Shown piece after piece: positions 1-9,006 of a stretch of DNA of 64,000 bases. The translations under genes and the position numbers were made by a program. Origin of the DNA: Vreelandella stevensii S18214 (GTDB lineage Bacteria > Pseudomonadota > Gammaproteobacteria > Pseudomonadales > Halomonadaceae); NCBI RefSeq assembly GCF_000275725.1, contig NZ_AJTS01000015.1, forward strand, positions 1-64,000, given 5' to 3'. The notes below the pieces were generated by a model. That model saw nothing but the letters and a program-made list of their open reading frames with translations. It ran no database searches and was not told the DNA's origin. Each line of letters opens with the position of its first letter. The stretch's first letter is position 1.

Positions 1-4
1 GGCT

Positions 5-703
5 ATGCGAATGGTTCAGTACGTGAACCAGTGGTTGTCGCGCCAATTACCGGGCTACTGTGCGTTTTGCCTGTCGGCGGATTGCGGTGAGCAGGGGTGG
101 TGCGCGCAGTGCTTTCGGGAGCTGCCTTGGAACACGCCGGCATGCCCGCAATGTGCCGAACCCTTGCCCGCTGGTGGGGGTGGACGCTGTGGCCACTGCC
201 TGGTAGCGCCCCCTGCCTTTACGCATACAACGGCGGCGCTACGCTACCTGGAGGGCGTGGCAGAACTGGTGCATGACTTCAAGTTTCATGGTTCCGCGCG
301 AGCGGGAACGCTGTTGGTCGAATTGATGCTCTGCAAGCCTCCGGTGCAACTGGGGGGCGCGTTGTTGCCGGTGCCCATGCACCCTTCCAGGGCGCGCGAG
401 CGAGGCTTCAACCAGGCCCAGTGGTTGGCCAGACAATTGGGAAAGCGGCTACAGCTTCCGGTGCTGGAGGCTGAGTGCCACAAGCGGCTACCCTCGCAAC
501 GGTCGCTGAATCGAGCCGAGCGTCAGCGTAACCTCGCAGGAGCCTACCGCGTGGCGGGGCCACTGCCAGAATGGGTCATCATCATCGATGACGTGGTCAC
601 GACGGGTGCCACGGGGCATGCGCTGGCGTTGGCGGCTCAGGCGGCGGGTGCCACGCGCGTGGACGTGTGGGCGGCGTCTCGCACGCCGCTGGAGAAGAGT
701 TGA
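5..703 (+). CDS. comF: ComF family phosphoribosyltransferase-like protein
   Basis: A 232-residue protein of the ComF/GntX family. The N-terminal third is rich in CxxC pairs (YCAFC, WCAQC, CPQC, CGHC), as expected for the zinc-binding part. The C-terminal half carries the PRPP-binding signature VIIIDDVVTTGATG of type I phosphoribosyltransferases near residues 195-208. Family members are linked to DNA uptake or use of DNA as a nutrient, but the biochemical substrate is not established. ATG at 5 is the first start in the window and ATG at 11 is an alternative; a start before base 1 cannot be excluded. srkA follows 32 bases downstream on the same strand. Confidence 0.88.
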   Translation: MRMVQYVNQWLSRQLPGYCAFCLSADCGEQGWCAQCFRELPWNTPACPQCAEPLPAGGGGRCGHCLVAPPAFTHTTAALRYLEGVAELVHDFKFHGSARAGTLLVELMLCKPPVQLGGALLPVPMHPSRARERGFNQAQWLARQLGKRLQLPVLEAECHKRLPSQRSLNRAERQRNLAGAYRVAGPLPEWVIIIDDVVTTGATGHALALAAQAAGATRVDVWAASRTPLEKS

Positions 704-735
704 TATACTGGCTGGCCCAATGAAAGGAGTGATCC

Positions 736-1721
736 ATGGCGCACCCGTTTAGCAGCCTGTCGCCCGACCTGGTGATGTCGGCCATCGAGTCGGTGGGTTC
801 TGGCCCGCAGGCGAGCCCTTTGCCTTGAACAGTTATGAAAATCGCGTGCTGATGTTTCGCGATGAAGAGGGCGAGCGCTGGGTGGTCAAGTTTTATCGCC
901 CCGGACGTTGGGCGGATGCCGCGATTCAGGAGGAGCATGACTTCTTGAAGGAGCTGGCGCTGGCCGGTGTCCCTGTGATCGCGCCATGGTGCTCAGCTGA
1001 TGGCGTTTCATTGCATCACTTCCAGACTTTCCGCTTTGCGCTTTTCCCCCAATGTGTAGGCCAGGCGCCAGAGCTCGATAACCCGGCACACCTGTTTGCG
1101 CTGGGAAATGTCTTGGGGCGCTTGCATGATGTTGCCGCTCGCCAGCGGTTTCAGCATCGGGAGAGTTTGTCGCTCACGGATGGCGTTACCGATGCTGCGC
1201 AGCGAGTCCTGGCAAGCCCTCATTTGGACAAGTACCAGTCCCGGGCATACCAGGCCGTGGTGGAAAAGTTGATGGGGCACCTGGAGCACGTGCAGCTAAG
1301 CCCCGACGCCTATCTGCGGGCTCATGGTGACTGCCATCTGGGTAATATCCTGGGGCGGGATGATGACTTTACGCTGGTGGATTTCGATGACTGCCTGATG
1401 GCGCCCGCCATCCAGGATGTCTGGATGCTGCTGCCTGTAGACGACCCTGAGCTGTGGCGTGGGCAGCTGGGTGAGTTGATCGAAGGATATGAAGAGGTAA
1501 GGGCATTCCCTGAGCATGAGTTGGCGTTGATCGAGCCATTGCGCGCCTATCGCTTGATTCGTCACGCGGCCTGGCTGGTATCGCGCTGGGATGATCCGGC
1601 TTTTCCTGCTGCTTTTCCCTGGGTGACAGAGCGAGGGTACTGGGATCAGCACATTCGTCTGCTCGAACAGCAGGGCCTGCAGCTGGAATCGCCTTTGTGG
1701 CTTGCCGGAGGCAACCGATAA
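736..1721 (+). pseudogene. srkA: Stress-response Ser/Thr kinase SrkA (YihE), one-base frameshift near the N-terminus
   Basis: The product matches SrkA/YihE, a cytoplasmic kinase of the choline-kinase fold that protects against stress-induced death in E. coli. Visible motifs are the catalytic HGDCHLGN loop and VDFDDC (DFG equivalent), followed by PAIQDVWMLL. A good start (AGGAG then ATG at 736) gives MAHPFSSLSPDLVMSAIESVG, which corresponds to the E. coli N-terminus. That frame stops at TGA 826-828. The rest (FWPAGEPFALNSYENRV onward) runs in a second frame. One base is missing at about 797-800 (GGGTTCTGG; an extra T would restore the frame). Either the gene is broken, the assembly has a one-base error, or translation restarts at TTG 825 without the first 30 residues. 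Confidence 0.85.
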
Positions 1722-1773
1722 GCTGACCTGTCATTGTCAGGCCAGCTTGTTCAGGCAGCGGCTGGCGCCAGGC

Positions 1774-2349
1774 TTATTGATTGCCTGCGGGTGCCTGGTC
1801 TGGGTCGGGGCGTTCGTTGGGAATAGGGTTGGCGACGCCATCTCCATTGGCCTGCCGACGCGTTGCATTGATCTCGGCGGAGGGGTTGTCCTGCGCATCA
1901 ATGCTTACACTCTCGTCCAGCGTCAGTAAAAAGCGCTGGCCGGGAGTAAGCTCGCAGTTACCTGACGGGCAATCTATCCCGTATTGCCCATCAGAAGCAT
2001 AGGCGCTGGCGGCAAATTTCCCTGAGTAAATGGCACTTTCACTGCCTTCGGTTTCGATGCACGTGGCATCTTGCGTGGTGATACGTATGCGCTCGCCGCT
2101 CAGTTGGGCATTGGCCACCATCAGGCAATACTCTGGCAGCTCGTGTGAGCTACCCTCGGCCTGGGCAGGGTGGAGGAGAATGTCGTTGTGACGAGCGTGC
2201 TGGCTATCAAAGCGCAGGGATTCGACCACCTCTACGCCCACGCTGGCACCACTGGGCAGTGTCAGTTTGGGTTCTGCCGCAAGCACGGGGGTGATGATCG
2301 CTGTGCCCATCAAGGCCGTTAGCCAATAGGCTGATGATTTAAATGACAT
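1774..2349 (-). CDS. Hypothetical secreted protein
   Basis: A 191-residue protein I do not recognise. It starts with a typical Sec signal peptide: charged start, hydrophobic core WLTALMGTAIITPVLA, and probable cleavage after Ala-Ala before EPKL. The mature part is acidic, has four cysteines (EYCLM, TCIET, IDCPSGNC) that could form disulfides in the periplasm, and ends in a Pro/Asp/Asn-rich low-complexity tail. No membrane segment follows the signal, so a soluble periplasmic location is likely. It is convergent with srkA and divergent from folE. No function can be inferred from the neighbours. Confidence 0.6.
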   Translation of the reverse strand: MSFKSSAYWLTALMGTAIITPVLAAEPKLTLPSGASVGVEVVESLRFDSQHARHNDILLHPAQAEGSSHELPEYCLMVANAQLSGERIRITTQDATCIETEGSESAIYSGKFAASAYASDGQYGIDCPSGNCELTPGQRFLLTLDESVSIDAQDNPSAEINATRRQANGDGVANPIPNERPDPDQAPAGNQ

Positions 2350-2674
2350 AATCGGATCTCAAATAGTGCACCCGCCTATTTGGCAGGAAAATTGTGCCTT
2401 TATGATAGCACAGCACCGATAAGCACGAAGGGGGGTGCGTGTCACTCTGCCACAGCCACTTCATGTGCGTTAGAATAGGCAATTGCATTACTGCATTGTA
2501 CATAATTTATTTTAAGGTATATTTCCTGTATAAGTTTTTGCTCGCGGCGGGCAAGGCAGCCACAGGGCTGACCCATGAAAGGGCTTTGATGTCTGTGCCG
2601 CGCCACCCGTGGCGAGACAGTTTCTCCAAGGCGATCCAGTAAAAGCGAACACGCACCGAATGAAGAGGCCTAAC
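2350..2674. other. Intergenic region upstream of folE
   Basis: This 325-base region holds the promoters of the secreted hypothetical (leftward) and folE (rightward). The middle (about 2480-2530) is AT-rich, with TTGCAT and TACATAAT elements but no well-spaced -35/-10 pair that I would commit to. A short hairpin, CGCCA-CCCG-TGGCG at 2601-2614, lies in the folE leader about 60 bases before its start. I saw no riboswitch or Zur-type operator. Confidence 0.4.
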
Positions 2675-3226
2675 ATGACCGACGAAATCGCCCAGCATTA
2701 CCGTCAAATTATTACTGCCCTGGGAGAGAATCCTGATCGCGAGGGGTTGCGTGATACACCCAAGCGCGCTGCCAAGGCCATGCAGTTTTTGAATGCGGGT
2801 TACCAGCAGTCGTTGGAAGAGCTGGTCAATGGCGCTGTCTTCGCGTCGCAAACCGATGAAATGGTGCTGGTGAAAGATATCGAGCTCTACTCCATGTGTG
2901 AGCACCATCTGCTGCCTTTCATTGGCAAATGTCACATCGCCTATCTGCCGAGCGGTAAGGTGCTGGGGCTGTCCAAGTTCGCACGTATCGTGGATATGTA
3001 TGCACGTCGCATGCAAATCCAGGAAAATCTGACCCGTGAAATTGCCGAAGCGGTGCAGCAGGTCACGCAAGCCAAAGGGGTGGCCGTCGTGGTCGAGGCT
3101 CGCCATTTGTGCATGATGATGCGTGGCGTCGAGAAGCAGAATTCGAGCATGACGTCGTCGGTCATGCTAGGGGGCTTCCGCACCAACCAGGCAACACGGC
3201 AAGAGTTTTTGACGCTCATCAGCTAG
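2675..3226 (+). CDS. folE: GTP cyclohydrolase I
   Basis: Converts GTP to 7,8-dihydroneopterin triphosphate, the entry step to folate and pterins, in the cytoplasm. Zinc-ligand motifs of the FolE type are visible: [18 protein letters not shown] and, later, [20 protein letters not shown] closes the conserved core. The chosen start (ATG 2675, after GAAGAGG) gives 183 residues, the usual size; an upstream in-frame ATG at 2609 would add residues not typical of the family. The zinc-dependent FolE1 class is indicated by the Cys-His-Cys set. Confidence 0.95.
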   Translation: MTDEIAQHYRQIITALGENPDREGLRDTPKRAAKAMQFLNAGYQQSLEELVNGAVFASQTDEMVLVKDIELYSMCEHHLLPFIGKCHIAYLPSGKVLGLSKFARIVDMYARRMQIQENLTREIAEAVQQVTQAKGVAVVVEARHLCMMMRGVEKQNSSMTSSVMLGGFRTNQATRQEFLTLIS

Positions 3227-3358
3227 GGTCGATACGCACTCAGTTAAGGTACGATACGTACAAGGATTCCTGACGAGAACTTGGTCAAGAGTGCCATTTC
3301 GTCTTAGCATGAAGAGGTCAATGAGCCTGCAAGGCCATCCTCTGGTCAGGAGTTTGTC

Positions 3359-4816
3359 ATGGAAGCGCTGAGAGAAACACAGCTTTACTGCCCATTTGCC
3401 TATATCGACGGCAGTTGGGTAGCCGCCGACAGCGGCGAGCAAATCAAGGTGGTGAACCCCGCTACGGGTGAGCTCGTAGGTGATATGCCCAAGCTGGGCA
3501 AGGCAGAAACCGAGCGCGCCATCGATGCTGCGTACGCTGCACTGCCTGCCTGGCGCGGAATGACAGCGCAAGAGCGTGCCGACGTGTTGATGAAATGGCA
3601 CGATCTGATGATGGAGCATCAGCAGGATCTCGCCATGCTGATGACCTATGAGCAGGGCAAGCCGATCAAGGAAGCCGCCGGCGAGATTGCCTATGCGGCC
3701 AGTTTTCTACGCTGGTTTGCCGAAGAGGCACGTCGAGTCTACGGCGAGACCATTCCTGCAGCCAAAGCCAATCAGCGTATCGTGGTGACCAAGCAGCCCG
3801 TGGGCGTTGTCGGTGCCATTACGCCGTGGAATTTTCCGGCGGCGATGATCACCCGTAAAGCCGGTGCTGCCTTGGCAGCGGGCTGTACCATCGTCGTGAA
3901 GCCTGCCAGCCAGACGCCGTTCTCGGCGACCGCCTTGGCGCTGTTGGCCGAGCGGGCGGGCGTGCCGCGTGGTGTGTTCAACGTCGTGCCCGGGCGTGCG
4001 GCAGATATTGCAGAGGCGCTCACTCACTCTTCCAAGGTGCGCAAGATCACCTTTACAGGCTCGACCGAGGTAGGCAGCCAGTTGATGGCCCAAGCCGCTG
4101 AGCACGTTCAGAAGATTTCGCTGGAATTAGGCGGCAACGCGCCCTTTATCGTGTTCGAAGACGCCGATCTGGACGCTGCCGTCGAAGGCGCCATGGCCGC
4201 CAAGTTCCGTAATGCGGGGCAGACGTGTGTCTGCACCAACCGCTTCCTGGTGCAGTCCAGCGTCATCAATGCGTTTTGCGAGAAGCTGGCTGTGGCCATG
4301 AACAGCGAGCTGAAAGTCGGTGACGGGACGCGAGAAGGGGTCAACATTGGCCCGCTGATCGATGAAAATGGCGTCAAAAAAGTCAGTGAGCACGTTCAGG
4401 ACGCCATCGACAAGGGCGCCGAGCTGTTGCTAGGGGGCCACCCGCATCCATTGGGGGGGAATTTCTTCACGCCCACGTTGGTCAGCTTTGCCAACGACAG
4501 CATGAAAGTGGCCCAGGAAGAGACGTTCGGCCCCTTGGCAGCGGTGTTCCCCTTCGATGAAGAGGAGACGGCGGTCGAGATGGCCAACGATACCCAGTAT
4601 GGTCTGGCCGCGTATTTTTATTCGCGTGATCTGGCCAGGGTGTGGCGCGTGGCCGAAGCGCTCGAGTATGGCATGGTGGGGATCAATACTGGGCTGATTT
4701 CAAACGCGGCCGCGCCCTTTGGCGGTGTCAAGGCATCCGGCTTGGGGCGTGAAGGGGGGCATCAGGGGCTGGAGGAGTACCTGGAAACCAAGTACCTGTG
4801 CATCGATCTGGGGTGA
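3359..4816 (+). CDS. gabD: NAD(P)-dependent succinate-semialdehyde dehydrogenase
   Basis: A 485-residue aldehyde dehydrogenase. The catalytic Cys sits in the SSADH-type motif NAGQTCVCTNRF and the general base Glu in LELGGNAPF. The cofactor-binding GSTEVG and the PWNFPAAM segment are present. It oxidises succinate semialdehyde to succinate at the end of the GABA/4-aminobutyrate route; closely related semialdehyde substrates such as glutarate semialdehyde are possible. No gabT or gabP lies beside it, so the assignment is by sequence only. A Shine-Dalgarno-like CAGGAG precedes ATG 3359, and a strong palindromic terminator follows. Confidence 0.9.
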   Translation: MEALRETQLYCPFAYIDGSWVAADSGEQIKVVNPATGELVGDMPKLGKAETERAIDAAYAALPAWRGMTAQERADVLMKWHDLMMEHQQDLAMLMTYEQGKPIKEAAGEIAYAASFLRWFAEEARRVYGETIPAAKANQRIVVTKQPVGVVGAITPWNFPAAMITRKAGAALAAGCTIVVKPASQTPFSATALALLAERAGVPRGVFNVVPGRAADIAEALTHSSKVRKITFTGSTEVGSQLMAQAAEHVQKISLELGGNAPFIVFEDADLDAAVEGAMAAKFRNAGQTCVCTNRFLVQSSVINAFCEKLAVAMNSELKVGDGTREGVNIGPLIDENGVKKVSEHVQDAIDKGAELLLGGHPHPLGGNFFTPTLVSFANDSMKVAQEETFGPLAAVFPFDEEETAVEMANDTQYGLAAYFYSRDLARVWRVAEALEYGMVGINTGLISNAAAPFGGVKASGLGREGGHQGLEEYLETKYLCIDLG

Positions 4817-4826
4817 CGCTCAAAAA

Positions 4827-4852
4827 CCCCCTGCGAAGTGCTTCGCAGGGGG
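4827..4852. terminator. Bidirectional terminator between gabD and purH
   Basis: A 12-base-pair perfect stem, CCCCCTGCGAAG with CTTCGCAGGGGG, and a two-base TG spacer. It is flanked by AAAAA on the left and TTTTT on the right, so it can end the convergent gabD and purH transcripts. Confidence 0.92.
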
Positions 4853-4863
4853 TTTTTAAAGGC

Positions 4864-6456
4864 TTAGTGGCGGAAGTGGCGCATGCCGGTGAAGACCATG
4901 GCAATGCCCGCTTCGTTGGCCGCATCGATAACCTCTTGGTCACGCATTGACCCACCCGGCTGAATCACCGCAGTGATGCCAGCCGCCGCGGCGGCATCGA
5001 TGCCATCGCGGAACGGGAAAAAGGCATCCGACGCCATGACGGAGCCAGGCACCGTGAGCCCTTCATCGGCAGCCTTGATACCCGCAATTTTGGCGGAGTA
5101 GACGCGGCTCATCTGGCCTGCTCCCACGCCAATCGTCTGGCCAGCCTTGGCATACACGATCGCGTTGGACTTGACGAACTTGGCCACGCGCCAGGCAAAC
5201 GCCAGATCACGCAACTCTTGCTCGGTGGGCGCACGCTCGCTGACCACCGTCAGCTCCGCTTCACTGACCATACCCTCGTCGCGCTCCTGGACCAACAGCC
5301 CGCCATTGACGCGCTTGAAGTCGTAGGCAGCCTGCGGTTGGCCTGGCCAATGTGCGCTGACATCCAGCAGGCGCACGTTCTGTTTTTCAGCCACGATAGC
5401 GGCCGCTTCATCGCTTACCCCGGGGGCAATGATGACTTCCACGAACTGACGATCAACGATGGCGCGGGCGGTGGCGGCATCCAGGGCGACGTTGAAGGCG
5501 ATAATACCGCCAAAGGCGCTGGTAGGGTCGGTGGCAAATGCCTTGTCGTACGCTTCCAGGGCGTTGGCGCCCACCGCTACTCCGCAGGGGTTGGCGTGCT
5601 TGACGATGACGCAGGCGGTGTCATCGAAAGCCTTGACGCACTCGAAGGCAGCATCGGTATCGGCCACGTTGTTGAAAGAGAGCGGCTTGCCTTGAAGCAT
5701 GCGAGCGGTAGACACGCTGGGCTCGCTGGCCTCGGGGTCGACGTAGAAAGCTGCCTGCTGGTGCGGGTTTTCACCGTAGCGCATGTCCTGCTTCTTGTGC
5801 AGTTGCAGGTTGAACGTGCGCGAGAAGGTAGTTTCTTCGCTGGCCACTTTGCGGCCCAGGTAGTCGGCAATGGCGCCGTCATAACCCGCCGTGTGTTCGA
5901 ATGCCTTGACGGCCAGGTCGAAACGCGTCGGCTGAGTCACCTGGCCGCCATGCTCGGCCAGCTCGTTCAACACGCGGGAGTAGTCGTCCGCGTTGACGAC
6001 GATAGTGGTGTAGGCATGGTTCTTGGCGCAGGCGCGCACCATGGTAGGGCCACCAATATCGATGTTCTCGATGGCGTCTTCCAGCGTGCAATCCGGTTTG
6101 GCGATGGTGGCCGCGAACGGGTAGAGGTTCACCACGACCATGTCGATGGGGCTGATATCGTTATCGGCCATCACGGCGTCGTCCTGACCGCGACGGGCCA
6201 GAATGCCACCATGGATTTTGGGATGCAGGGTCTTGACCCGGCCGTCCATGATTTCTGGAAAACCGGTATGTTCGGAGACTTCGGTCACGGGGACGTCGTT
6301 CTCTTGCAACAGTCGGTAGGTGCCGCCGGTCGAGAGCAGTTCGACGCCATGTTTCACGAGGCCCTGTGCGAACTCGACAATGCCGGTTTTATCGGAGACG
6401 CTCAGCAGGGCGCGGCGGACGGGGGTAGCGGTGCTATCAGCCATGGGAGTGCTCAT
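4864..6456 (-). CDS. purH: Bifunctional AICAR transformylase / IMP cyclohydrolase
   Basis: Performs the last two steps of de novo IMP synthesis in the cytoplasm. At 530 residues it has the normal length. The N-terminal MGS-like cyclohydrolase domain includes [11 protein letters not shown] and [20 protein letters not shown]. The C-terminal transformylase domain includes the catalytic KHANPCG motif and SNAIVYAK. The start is taken at the ATG giving [12 protein letters not shown]. It lies 49 bases downstream of fis on the same strand, but the fis terminator lies between them, so it probably has its own promoter. Confidence 0.96.
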   Translation of the reverse strand: MSTPMADSTATPVRRALLSVSDKTGIVEFAQGLVKHGVELLSTGGTYRLLQENDVPVTEVSEHTGFPEIMDGRVKTLHPKIHGGILARRGQDDAVMADNDISPIDMVVVNLYPFAATIAKPDCTLEDAIENIDIGGPTMVRACAKNHAYTTIVVNADDYSRVLNELAEHGGQVTQPTRFDLAVKAFEHTAGYDGAIADYLGRKVASEETTFSRTFNLQLHKKQDMRYGENPHQQAAFYVDPEASEPSVSTARMLQGKPLSFNNVADTDAAFECVKAFDDTACVIVKHANPCGVAVGANALEAYDKAFATDPTSAFGGIIAFNVALDAATARAIVDRQFVEVIIAPGVSDEAAAIVAEKQNVRLLDVSAHWPGQPQAAYDFKRVNGGLLVQERDEGMVSEAELTVVSERAPTEQELRDLAFAWRVAKFVKSNAIVYAKAGQTIGVGAGQMSRVYSAKIAGIKAADEGLTVPGSVMASDAFFPFRDGIDAAAAAGITAVIQPGGSMRDQEVIDAANEAGIAMVFTGMRHFRH

Positions 6457-6498
6457 ATATCAGGTCTAGGGTTGGAACAGCCAGGTTTAAAAACGGCA

Positions 6499-6516
6499 AC
6501 GCCCCTTAAGGGGCGT
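6499..6516 (-). terminator. Terminator overlapping the fis stop codon
   Basis: On the minus strand, ACGCCCC-TTAA-GGGGCGT is followed by TGCCG and a T run. The TTAA loop contains the fis TAA stop (6506-6508), so the gene and terminator share bases and transcription of dusB-fis should end here. Confidence 0.8.
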
Positions 6517-6829
6517 CACGATCGATCAGTCCATACAGCTTGAGCTTTTTGCGCAGCGTGCCGCGGTTCAGGCCCAGCACGTCGGCGGCACGGGTCTGGT
6601 TGCCGTCGGTGTGCTCCAGCACGCAGGCCAGTAACGGCGCCTCCACTTCGGCCATCACCATGGCATACAGGTCCGATGCCTGACCTCCATCAAGGTGCTC
6701 GAAGTAGCGACGCATGGCCGTTTCGACAGCTTCCCGCAGCGGTTGAGGCTGGGCCGTGGTCGCCGGGTCCGCCAGGGTGCCCGCCAGTGGCGATGAACTT
6801 TCGCTTGAGAGCAGGTCGCGTTCAGTCAT
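6506..6829 (-). CDS. fis: DNA-binding protein Fis
   Basis: A nucleoid-associated factor for inversion stimulation, 107 residues (E. coli 98). The C-terminal helix-turn-helix is clear: NQTRAADVLGLNRGTLRKKL. The N-terminal 35 residues are variable and longer than in enterobacteria. The start codon overlaps the end of dusB by four bases (6826-6829), the classic dusB-fis operon. It bends DNA and is normally abundant in early growth. Confidence 0.96.
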   Translation of the reverse strand: MTERDLLSSESSSPLAGTLADPATTAQPQPLREAVETAMRRYFEHLDGGQASDLYAMVMAEVEAPLLACVLEHTDGNQTRAADVLGLNRGTLRKKLKLYGLIDRDAP

Positions 6830-7866
6830 GCGGCATGGGTTCCTTTGGCTAGCAAATGCTGGGAGGCGCTATGGGTCATGGCGTCATCAATCCATTGAAA
6901 CTGCGCATCGGGTGATGCGAGCGCATTGAACTGCTGCTTCAAGCTGCGCTGCTCGGTATGGGTGAAGCGCGTGTCTTCATCGAGATACCAGCCCACATGT
7001 TTGCGCGCAATGCGCACGCCCATGGTGTCGCCGTAGAACGCGTGCAGGGCGTGCAGGTGCTCGGTCAACACCTGGCGGCGCTCTGCCAGCTCAGGGGTGG
7101 GCAAGTGCTCGCCATGGGTCAGGTAGTGAGTGATCTGCTGGAAGATCCACGGATTGCCCTGGGCACCACGACCAATCATGACCGCATCGGCACCGGTATG
7201 GCGCAGCACGCGGGCCGCCTTCTCTGGCGAAGTGATGTCGCCATTGGCAATGATGGGAATGGAGAGTCGTGACTTGATCTCGGCGATGGTGTCGTATTCG
7301 GCTTCGCCTGTGTAGCGCTGCTGGCGGTGGCGTCCATGCACGGCCAGCGCCTGTATGCCTGCCGACTCGGCCAGTTGGGCAATCCGCAGGCCATTGTTAG
7401 AGTCGGCGCACCAGCCCGTGCGAATCTTGAGCGTCACGGGAATATCGACGGCGCTGACCACCGCATCGAGAATCTCGGCCACCAGGGCTTCATCGCGCAG
7501 CAGCGCTGAGCCAGCGGCCTTGTTGCACACTTTCTTGGCGGGGCAGCCCATGTTGATGTCGATGATCTGCGCGCCCAGTTCGGCATTCAGGCGGGCGGCT
7601 TCGGCCAGCATCTGCGCATCGCCACCGGCAATTTGTACCACCCGGGGTGCAGGTTCACCCTGATGATCCATACGCAGCTGGGATTTGCGCGTGTGCCAGA
7701 GCGAAGGATCGGACGTGACCATTTCACCCACCACCCAGCCTGCCCCCAAACGCCGGCACAGCTGCCGGAAAGGACGATCGGTGACACCGGCCATGGGCGC
7801 AAGTATCACGGGGTTGGGCAGTTGATAAGGCCCAATCGCAGGGGGCTGGATAGTCATCATGGTCAT
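6826..7866 (-). CDS. dusB: tRNA-dihydrouridine synthase B
   Basis: An FMN enzyme that reduces a uridine in the tRNA D-loop, cytoplasmic. At 346 residues it starts MTMMTIQPPAIGPYQL and contains APMAGVTDRPFRQL, the catalytic Cys region INMGCPAKKVCNKAAGSALL, and the FMN-binding IIANGDI and GADAVMIGRGAQGNPW. A later ATG in the N-terminal MTMM could be the true start, a difference of two or three residues. It is followed by fis with a four-base overlap and preceded by prmA. Confidence 0.95.
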   Translation of the reverse strand: MTMMTIQPPAIGPYQLPNPVILAPMAGVTDRPFRQLCRRLGAGWVVGEMVTSDPSLWHTRKSQLRMDHQGEPAPRVVQIAGGDAQMLAEAARLNAELGAQIIDINMGCPAKKVCNKAAGSALLRDEALVAEILDAVVSAVDIPVTLKIRTGWCADSNNGLRIAQLAESAGIQALAVHGRHRQQRYTGEAEYDTIAEIKSRLSIPIIANGDITSPEKAARVLRHTGADAVMIGRGAQGNPWIFQQITHYLTHGEHLPTPELAERRQVLTEHLHALHAFYGDTMGVRIARKHVGWYLDEDTRFTHTEQRSLKQQFNALASPDAQFQWIDDAMTHSASQHLLAKGTHAA

Positions 7867-7965
7867 GGCGGTGCACTTTGATAGGCATGAAAACGACGAA
7901 TAGCGCGTTTCAAGGGAGCGTATGATACGCCTACTCGCCGCAGTAATGAAGGAAAGCGCAGCAAA

Positions 7966-8880
7966 TTATGCGGGTCTCCAGCCGGTCAAGCGTACCCAGC
8001 CTTCACGCAGGGTCGGCTCTTCCATGATAAGTCCCTGGGCTTCATATGCTTCCAGTACGTCGTTGGCCTGCTTGGCAAGAATGCCCGAGAGCGCAATGTG
8101 GCCTCCGGGTGCCACGTGGCTGGCAATCATGCCCGATAGTTCGACCAGCGGGCCGACCAGAATGTTGGCCGTCACGATAGGGTAGGTCTGGTCATCGGCC
8201 AGTTGCTCGGGGTAGTAAAGTGACAAGGCCTGTTCGGCAATACCGTTGCGCTGCGCATTGTCGCGACTGGCTTGCAGCGCCTGCGGGTCGATGTCGGTTC
8301 CGTCGGCGCTGGACGCCCCCAGTTTCAGGGCAGCAATGGCCAGAATGCCTGAGCCGCAGCCCACGTCCAGCACGCGCTGGTGGGTCAGAACGCCTTGCAC
8401 GGCCAGGTGGTCGAGCCATTCCAGGCAGAGAGCCGTCGTGGGATGGGTGCCGGTGCCAAAGGCCAGGCCGGGGTCCAGGATCAGGTTCACCGCCTCTGCT
8501 TCTGGGGGCTCCAGCCAGCTGGGCACGATCCACAGCCGCTGGCCCATGCGTAGGGGGGTGAAGTCATCCATCCATTCCCGCTCCCAGTCCCGGTCGGCCA
8601 GCAGCTCGTACTCGATGGTGGGGCAGGGTTCGCCGGGCATGTGTTCTGCCCAGGCGGCCTCGATACGCTCCAGCATCTCGCTGATGCCATCGAGGTCGTC
8701 ATACAGTCCCGTCAGGACGGTGTCTTGCCAGAGCGGCGTGGTGCCACGCTCCGGTTCGAAGACGGGGTCGTCGTGGGCATCCTGAAGGCCGATGGCCGTA
8801 GCACCCTCGTCCAGCAGCAGCTCTTCAAGAAGCTCGGCCTGCTCAGGAGCAACGTGCGCTTTTAATTGCAGCCAGGGCAT
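7966..8880 (-). CDS. prmA: Ribosomal protein L11 methyltransferase
   Basis: A 304-residue SAM-dependent methyltransferase that trimethylates ribosomal protein L11. The SAM motif VLDVGCGSGILAIAALKLGA and the NPPF-like segment TANILVGPLVEL are visible. The N-terminal part MPWLQLKAHVAPEQAELLEE is the L11-binding domain. The gene lies 99 bases upstream of dusB on the same strand; the gap probably holds a dusB-fis promoter. Confidence 0.95.
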   Translation of the reverse strand: MPWLQLKAHVAPEQAELLEELLLDEGATAIGLQDAHDDPVFEPERGTTPLWQDTVLTGLYDDLDGISEMLERIEAAWAEHMPGEPCPTIEYELLADRDWEREWMDDFTPLRMGQRLWIVPSWLEPPEAEAVNLILDPGLAFGTGTHPTTALCLEWLDHLAVQGVLTHQRVLDVGCGSGILAIAALKLGASSADGTDIDPQALQASRDNAQRNGIAEQALSLYYPEQLADDQTYPIVTANILVGPLVELSGMIASHVAPGGHIALSGILAKQANDVLEAYEAQGLIMEEPTLREGWVRLTGWRPA

Positions 8881-8922
8881 GAGAAGTCTCCACGGGGTCA
8901 GTGAATGGTCATGAAACGCTCA

Positions 8923-8944
8923 CGGGGTGGCAATCGCCACCCCG
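8923..8944 (-). terminator. Hairpin between accC and prmA
   Basis: A nine-base-pair perfect stem, CGGGGTGGC-AATC-GCCACCCCG, lies 63 bases after the accC stop. The T run on the minus strand is weak, so it may terminate inefficiently or stabilise the accBC mRNA end. Confidence 0.6.
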
Positions 8945-9006
8945 CGTAGACAACCTGGCGTTACTCCGATGAGGAGGCGTCAGGTTTGCAAGCATCAGGT
9001 CAATAA

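Noticed and set aside
5218-6543. A 441-codon frame antisense to purH, and similar long frames antisense to accC (9034-10278) and gyrA (43854-45059)
   Set aside because: All are shadows of confident genes in high-GC DNA, with no family motifs.
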